From Desulfitobacterium_A sp034927245 (GTDB lineage Bacteria; Bacillota; Desulfitobacteriia; Desulfitobacteriales; Desulfitobacteriaceae): a stretch of 64,000 nucleotides of DNA. This document shows positions 59,507 through 64,000 of the stretch, piece after piece. A model generated the notes under the pieces. It searched no databases, was not told the origin of the DNA, and worked only from the letters and a program-made list of their open reading frames with translations. Location of the stretch: NCBI RefSeq assembly GCF_034927245.1, contig NZ_JAYFQK010000018.1, forward strand, positions 83,072-147,071, written 5' to 3'. The first letter of the stretch is position 1. Each line of letters opens with the position of its first letter. The position numbers and the translations under genes were made by a program.

Positions 59507-59545
59507 TTGATCTCAGGGTAACTGAGATTATCGAAAGGGAGATTC

Positions 59546-60541
59546 ATGATGTCCAAAAATTCCCCACTATGCAGAAAACACGCCCTTGCTTTATGGCCAC
59601 TGATCACAGTACTCATTTTATCTTTACTGGCAGGGTGTGGAACAACTCCGGCCAATCCACCGGCAACCGCTAATAACGCTCAAGACTCAAGTGCGGCTGT
59701 GCAAACAACCTATCCCCTTAAAGTTACGGATGATTTCCAACATGAGGTTTCAATTCCCGCTCAACCGAAACGCATCGTCTCCCTCGTACCGGCTGTAACA
59801 GAAACGCTATATGCTCTAGGTATAGGGGACAGTGTCGTAGGGGTAACAAAATTTGATGACTATCCCCAAGAAGCGCAGCAAAAAGCCGAGTATGTATTTG
59901 ACGATAGTCTCAAACCGAATACGGAGCAAATTTTGAAGTTAAATCCTGATCTCATTATTCTGGGCATGCAGGATGAGAAAACGGTTACCGCGATTCAGAA
60001 TTTGAAAATACCTGTCGTCCAATTTAACCCTCAGACGCTTAGTTCTACTTATGATACACTATTAAAAATTGGGCAGATTACGAATAAACAAAATGAAACC
60101 CAAAAGATGGTTAGCGCGATGCAACAGAAAGAAAAAGATATCGAACAAAAAGTAGCGGGAATAAAGGATAGCGATCGTCCCAAAGTCTGGGTTGAAGTCG
60201 ATCCCAATCTCTTTACAGCGGGTGAGGGCACTTTCCTGAACGAGCTCATTACCAAAGCGGGTGGCAAAAATATCGCCGGCGATGTTCAGGACTGGGCACA
60301 ATATAGCGCTGAACAGGTCATTGCCAAAAATCCGCAAGTTATTTTCAATACTTATTCCTACTATATCCCTAATGTTAAAGAAACGATCCTAGCTCGTCCC
60401 ACTTGGCAAAACATCGATGCCGTTAAAAATAAACGGGTGGTCGATTTGGATAGTGATATGGTGACACGACCCGGCCCACGTATTGTTGACGGTATGGAAT
60501 CCATAGCTAAAGCCCTATATCCGGATTTATCCGATGACTAA
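59546..60541 (+). CDS. btuF: Cobalamin/corrinoid-binding lipoprotein BtuF
   Basis: A 331-residue class III solute-binding lipoprotein (lipobox LLAGC). RIVSLVPAVTETLYALGIGDSVVGVTKFDDYP and LNPDLIIL with a helical backbone between two lobes match BtuF. Downstream of a cobalamin riboswitch, so the ligand is a corrinoid. The last codons (SDD-stop) lie inside repeat copy 3, so the natural C-terminus was probably altered by the insertion. GGGAGA precedes the ATG pair (59546 or 59549). Confidence 0.92.
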   Translation: MMSKNSPLCRKHALALWPLITVLILSLLAGCGTTPANPPATANNAQDSSAAVQTTYPLKVTDDFQHEVSIPAQPKRIVSLVPAVTETLYALGIGDSVVGVTKFDDYPQEAQQKAEYVFDDSLKPNTEQILKLNPDLIILGMQDEKTVTAIQNLKIPVVQFNPQTLSSTYDTLLKIGQITNKQNETQKMVSAMQQKEKDIEQKVAGIKDSDRPKVWVEVDPNLFTAGEGTFLNELITKAGGKNIAGDVQDWAQYSAEQVIAKNPQVIFNTYSYYIPNVKETILARPTWQNIDAVKNKRVVDLDSDMVTRPGPRIVDGMESIAKALYPDLSDD

Positions 60542-60700
60542 CCGCCACTAAGTCCTTGGACATAGGAAGCTTGCTTGCTCTGCAAGCTTAGCTGACTTGT
60601 CCTCTGCGGGGATAAGTCAACTAAACTTCGGAAACAAGTGCGATAGTTCCACCGGAACTATCGGGAGTCAAAACTCCACCCGAAGTAAGTTTCCTTTATC
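60527..60700. repeat. Dispersed structured repeat, copy 3 (long)
   Basis: Begins TTATCCGATGACTAACCGCC as copy 2, includes the AAGCTTGC hairpin, GACTTGTCC...GGGGATAAGTC, CGATAGTTCC-ACC-GGAACTATCG (60641-60663) and GGAGT-CAAA-ACTCC (60664-60677), and ends GTAAGTTTCCTTTATC. It overlaps the btuF stop and fills the gap before btuC. Confidence 0.88.
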
Positions 60701-60734
60701 CCAGTAAGTTCACAGAAGAGAGGAGAAGAGCCAT

Positions 60735-61793
60735 ATGGAATCACGACCCCGATCCCGGTCCAAAATGAATCCCCCCATAATCCTTCTCTTGCTCTTCTTT
60801 CTTCTTTTTTCCATTCTTTTGAGCGTGATGATTGGGTCTGTACGCCTTCCGTTCGATCTAACCGGAAAAATTCTGCTCAGCCATCTCCCTTTTTTTCATA
60901 TCGAACCGGCCTGGACCCAGGCCCAGGAGACCATTGTTTGGCAATTGCGTTTACCCCGCGTTTGTTTAGCCCTGCTCGTGGGGGCGATGCTCTCTTCGGC
61001 TGGCGTATCTTTTCAAGGCATTTTACGTAATCCTTTAGCAGACCCTTATATTCTTGGCATCTCTGTGGGAGCCGCTTTTGGCGCCGCTGCCTCGATCTTG
61101 TTTTTCAGTCATACTGCCTATATGGGTCACTTTTTAAGTCGATTCAGCCTTCCGCTTTTTTCCTTCCTTGGAGGGCTTTTATCTTTAGCTTTCGTCCTTA
61201 CGCTCGCCAAACATGAAGGTCAACATGACCGTGAGACCTTAATTCTGGCCGGCGTCGTCGTCCAGTCGTTGATTGGCGCCTTTCTTTCCTTTATGATTGC
61301 CGTTTCCGGTCAACAGATGCAGGAAATCGTATTCTGGATGATGGGCAGTTTGGCCAATCGGAGTTGGTCGGATGTAGCCCTCCTTGTTCCGTATTTCATC
61401 ATTGGGATCCTTTACCTTCTTCTTCAGGCGCGTGACCTCAATATCATATCTTTGGGAGAAAGAGCAGCTATGCATCTTGGGATGAATGTAGAAAAGAAAA
61501 AGGTTGGCATCCTCGTGATGGGGTCGCTGCTTACTTCAGCAGCGGTATCTGTCGTCGGTATTATCGGGTTCGTCGGTTTGATCGTTCCCCATCTGGTACG
61601 CCTTGTGGTTGGCCCTGATCATCGCGTCCTGCTCCCTGTCTCCACCTTAGTCGGTGCTATTTTTCTCCTTTGGTCTGACACCCTTGCCCGAACGTTACTT
61701 GCCTCCCGGGAGATTCCCATTGGCGTGATTACAGCTTTTGTTGGCGCTCCGTTCTTTGCCTATTTGCTGAAGCGCGGTTTAAGGAGGGGTTAA
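60735..61793 (+). CDS. btuC: Cobalamin ABC transporter permease BtuC (FecCD family)
   Basis: A 352-residue permease with about ten helices. WQLRLPRVCLALLVGAMLSSAGVSFQGILRNPLADPYILGIS and GFVGLIVPHLVRLVVGPDHR (coupling helix region) are FecCD signatures. GAGAGGAGAAG precedes ATG. It overlaps nothing upstream: repeat copy 3 separates it from btuF, while btuD begins one base after its stop. Confidence 0.93.
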   Translation: MESRPRSRSKMNPPIILLLLFFLLFSILLSVMIGSVRLPFDLTGKILLSHLPFFHIEPAWTQAQETIVWQLRLPRVCLALLVGAMLSSAGVSFQGILRNPLADPYILGISVGAAFGAAASILFFSHTAYMGHFLSRFSLPLFSFLGGLLSLAFVLTLAKHEGQHDRETLILAGVVVQSLIGAFLSFMIAVSGQQMQEIVFWMMGSLANRSWSDVALLVPYFIIGILYLLLQARDLNIISLGERAAMHLGMNVEKKKVGILVMGSLLTSAAVSVVGIIGFVGLIVPHLVRLVVGPDHRVLLPVSTLVGAIFLLWSDTLARTLLASREIPIGVITAFVGAPFFAYLLKRGLRRG

Positions 61794-61794
61794 A

Positions 61795-62574
61795 ATGAGC
61801 GAATTCTCAATCTGGAAAGTCTGCCATCACTTCGGAGATTTTCCGGTTCTCCAAGATATTTCCTTTGAAATCGAGAAAGGAGATATCTTTGGGATCATTG
61901 GTCCGAATGGCAGCGGGAAATCAACGCTCATTCGCGCGATGAGTGGTTTATTCACCCCCCAGTCCGGGGAAATCCTTCTTCAAGGCCGCTCCCTTTCTCA
62001 GTTTAGCAAGAAAGAATTAGCCCGCTGTATTGCCGTACTCGAGCAAGAAGGCCCAACTCCACTCCCCTTCACAGTAGAACAAATCGTCGCCATGGGGCGT
62101 TATCCCTGGCTAAGACCATTAGCCGGCTTAGGCGAGCATGATCACCAAATGATCGAGAATGTTTTGAAGACGCTGAAGCTCTGGGAGATGCGTCATCAAA
62201 AAGTGAATATCCTTAGCGGCGGACAACGTCAACTTGTTTCTCTTGCTCGAGCGATGGTTCAGGAACCTCAAATTTTAATTTTAGATGAGCCTACAACGTA
62301 TCTCGATATTGGGCATCAAATCCTTGTCATGGAACATGTCCGCCATTATCATTTAGAAAATAATCTTACTATTATAATGGTTTTGCATGATCTTAATTTG
62401 GCGGGGCAGTACTGTCAGAAACTCCTCCTTTTAGATCAGGGAAAAGTAAAAACATGGGGCACAAGAGAGGACGTCTTAGAAGAACATACCCTAGCCCAGG
62501 TTTATAAAACGGATCTTATCAAGATAAAACACCCCACTCTCGGTGTTCCCCAATTTCTCTTAACGAGCCGTTGA
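61795..62574 (+). CDS. btuD: Cobalamin ABC transporter ATPase BtuD
   Basis: A 259-residue ATPase: Walker A GPNGSGKST, signature LSGGQRQLVSLARAM, Walker B ILILDEPTTYLDIGHQ and VLHDLNLA switch histidine, all typical of FepC/BtuD-type importers. Completes the btuFCD uptake system under the riboswitch at 59216. Confidence 0.93.
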   Translation: MSEFSIWKVCHHFGDFPVLQDISFEIEKGDIFGIIGPNGSGKSTLIRAMSGLFTPQSGEILLQGRSLSQFSKKELARCIAVLEQEGPTPLPFTVEQIVAMGRYPWLRPLAGLGEHDHQMIENVLKTLKLWEMRHQKVNILSGGQRQLVSLARAMVQEPQILILDEPTTYLDIGHQILVMEHVRHYHLENNLTIIMVLHDLNLAGQYCQKLLLLDQGKVKTWGTREDVLEEHTLAQVYKTDLIKIKHPTLGVPQFLLTSR

Positions 62575-62628
62575 AAATCCAAACCTAACGACGAAAAATA
62601 GCCATCTTGGAACTTGGGGGTAATAATT

Positions 62629-63840
62629 ATGTTTGTTGGTAAGACTTTAACCAACATCCGTCTTCTTAGTGGATATACTAGAAAACAGCTTGCGGATATG
62701 CTCCAACTTACCGAACAGGCAATATGGCAATATGAAAATGGGTATTTGGCCCCTAAGTTAGAAGTTGTCAATGAACTTAAAAGAATCTTTGGTGTTAAAA
62801 GCAAATATTTTTATACAGATGATATATTGTCTCAACAAAGCCCGGAAGAAATTAATCAGAACTTTATCGCCTATAGAGCAACAACCCTAAATAGTATTCA
62901 AAAAACGCAATACGAGGCTAAGCACCTTGAATTCATTAATGCTTTTTTAAAAGTAATCGAACAGAACTTGTCTTTTCCCAAAAACCATATCTACGACCTA
63001 CGAGAAAAAGTGATTGGGATCATTAGCGATGATAGTTACGAAAGACGAGAAAAAATTATTCATGCCGCAAACTATGCAAGAGAGTATCTCGGCCTAAGTA
63101 ATATTGGAAATAGTAATCTGTTATTTGTACTTGAAAAGAAAGGTACCTTTATTTTTGAAAAAGCAATTGGGGAAAAAATTGATGCCTATAGTGTATGGTC
63201 AGAGAGCGGGAGACCTTATATCATACTGGGAAACATTAAAAAATCCGCCGTTAGGCGAAATTTTGATCTTGCCCACGAATTGGGACATTTATTACTACAT
63301 TATAAAGTGGAGTTTTCTTCTTTGGATAAAAAATCCTATCGCGAATATGAAAATGAGGCTAATCTATTCGCTGCATTTTTCTTACTCCCTGAAAAGGCTT
63401 TTAAAGCCGACTTCCTTAGCCTGACAAAAACGTCAAATCCCGATTCTTATGTAGAAATGAAGAAAAAGTGGTTTGTCTCTATACAGGCCCTTGCTCGTCA
63501 TGCATCTTCATTAGACCTTTTGAGTTATCAACAATATCGCTATTTCAATATGATGATAAACAAAAAGGGCTACAGAATCATCGAACCTCTTGACACCGAA
63601 TTAAAGGTTGCCAGACCCGGGAAAGTAAAAAGTATACTCCAACTTTTATTCGAAAATAGACGCATTACATTAAATTCTTTACTCAATACTTTCTCGGTCG
63701 ATAAAGAATTCTTGTCAAAATTATTGGGAATTGAGGATGCTTTTTTTGATATGCATATGGTAAATGGTACCAGGAAATTTAATGTAACGGATTTAACCTC
63801 GTGCGGCAAGAAGTCTCCCTCCTCTTTAGGTGGGGGATGA
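62629..63840 (+). CDS. XRE regulator fused to ImmA/IrrE-type metallopeptidase
   Basis: A 403-residue protein: N-terminal Cro/C1 HTH (LTNIRLLSGYTRKQLADMLQLTEQAIWQYENG) and an M78 zinc peptidase with HELGHLLLH and a downstream Glu-rich EANLFAAFFLLP helix. Such proteins cleave repressors in mobile elements, toxin systems and stress control. Start 62629 follows GGGGGT. The last residues (CGKKSPSSLGGG) are encoded by the hairpin at 63803-63848, so the true C-terminus may be lost. Confidence 0.85.
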   Translation: MFVGKTLTNIRLLSGYTRKQLADMLQLTEQAIWQYENGYLAPKLEVVNELKRIFGVKSKYFYTDDILSQQSPEEINQNFIAYRATTLNSIQKTQYEAKHLEFINAFLKVIEQNLSFPKNHIYDLREKVIGIISDDSYERREKIIHAANYAREYLGLSNIGNSNLLFVLEKKGTFIFEKAIGEKIDAYSVWSESGRPYIILGNIKKSAVRRNFDLAHELGHLLLHYKVEFSSLDKKSYREYENEANLFAAFFLLPEKAFKADFLSLTKTSNPDSYVEMKKKWFVSIQALARHASSLDLLSYQQYRYFNMMINKKGYRIIEPLDTELKVARPGKVKSILQLLFENRRITLNSLLNTFSVDKEFLSKLLGIEDAFFDMHMVNGTRKFNVTDLTSCGKKSPSSLGGG

Positions 63841-63848
63841 ATTGCCGC
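63803..63848. repeat. Hairpin resembling an IS200/IS605-type end
   Basis: GCGGCAA (63803-63809) pairs with TTGCCGC (63842-63848) around an inner CTCCCTCCT/AGGTGGGGGA stem. The outer-stem plus inner-stem layout parallels 46208-46249. Similar foldback sequences occur at ends of IS200/IS605 elements; the element body, if any, lies beyond 64000. The ImmA gene stop is within it. Confidence 0.5.
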
Positions 63849-64000
63849 CTTTCTTTTCCGAGGTAATTGCGATGTTCTAGAAGTCAAGTGGGACAAGAGC
63901 TGAGGAGAACGCAAAAATATATTTTCCCCCAAGAAACATGCCATGAAAGGTTATGTTGCCCCACGCTCCAACACTTAATTCCGTAAAAAATAAGCAGGTA
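63841..64000. other. Window end, no supported gene
   Basis: The last 160 bases hold no start with a ribosome site on either strand. They may be part of the insertion-like element that begins at the hairpin. Confidence 0.4.

Noticed and set aside
1..64000. CRISPR arrays
   Set aside because: No series of regularly spaced 24-40 base repeats was seen on either strand.

Overview
The window looks like a chromosomal segment of an anaerobic, spore-former-type Clostridia (Peptococcaceae, close in style to Desulfosporosinus or Desulfitobacterium). This is inferred from Firmicutes-type synteny (ftsE-ftsX-M23 peptidase-S41 protease, uvrB-uvrA, rapZ-yvcK-whiA-rpoN, pgk-tpiA-gpmI-eno-secG, smpB, ssrA), strong AGGAGG ribosome sites with frequent GTG/TTG starts, a sigma-54 gene, a membrane pyrophosphatase, T-box and cobalamin riboswitch leaders, and a B12-type radical SAM protein. 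No rRNA or tRNA gene was found; the one stable RNA gene seen is tmRNA.

Layout. 1-4 kb: cell-division transporter FtsEX, its likely coiled-coil M23 hydrolase partner and a carboxy-terminal processing protease. 4-8 kb: a RhuM remnant, an unusual P-loop ATPase, a small membrane protein/XRE repressor pair with a visible promoter and operator, a YvlD-type membrane protein and a glutamine/lysine-rich binding lipoprotein. 8-18.7 kb: uvrB, a flavin-type small oxidoreductase, uvrA, a Cof hydrolase, a polysaccharide deacetylase, a B12/radical SAM protein and a solute-binding lipoprotein. 18.8-25.7 kb: rapZ, yvcK, whiA, rpoN, a PhoU-like protein and a Na/Pi symporter. 25.9-33.4 kb: lower glycolysis, secG and hppA.

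33.5-47.5 kb is an accessory tract inside an otherwise conserved order. It holds a wrecked group II intron split by a CPBP protease gene, a BNR-repeat lipoprotein segment flanked by 23-bp direct repeats, smpB, a methyltransferase/winged-helix pair, a toxin-antitoxin module, a TetR-controlled ABC efflux operon, and a DoxX gene behind a textbook sigma-54 promoter preceded by five GTTAAC palindromes. tmRNA follows about 10 kb after smpB.

47.8-64 kb is also accessory: a KilA-N protein, a MerR/TipAS regulator, a SWIM zinc-finger/pRiA4b-ORF3 pair, LysR plus amino-acid permease, ArsR plus NTF2-like and VOC proteins, a T-box-controlled HcxA/glycerol-dehydrogenase-like enzyme, a cobalamin-riboswitch-controlled btuFCD cluster, and an XRE/ImmA peptidase whose 3' end runs into an insertion-sequence-like hairpin. 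A structured dispersed repeat occurs three times (42.26, 46.2 and 60.5 kb). The observations most worth following up are the sigma-54/GTTAAC control region, the T-box on a dehydrogenase, the dispersed repeat, the SWIM/pRiA4b pair and the dissected group II intron.
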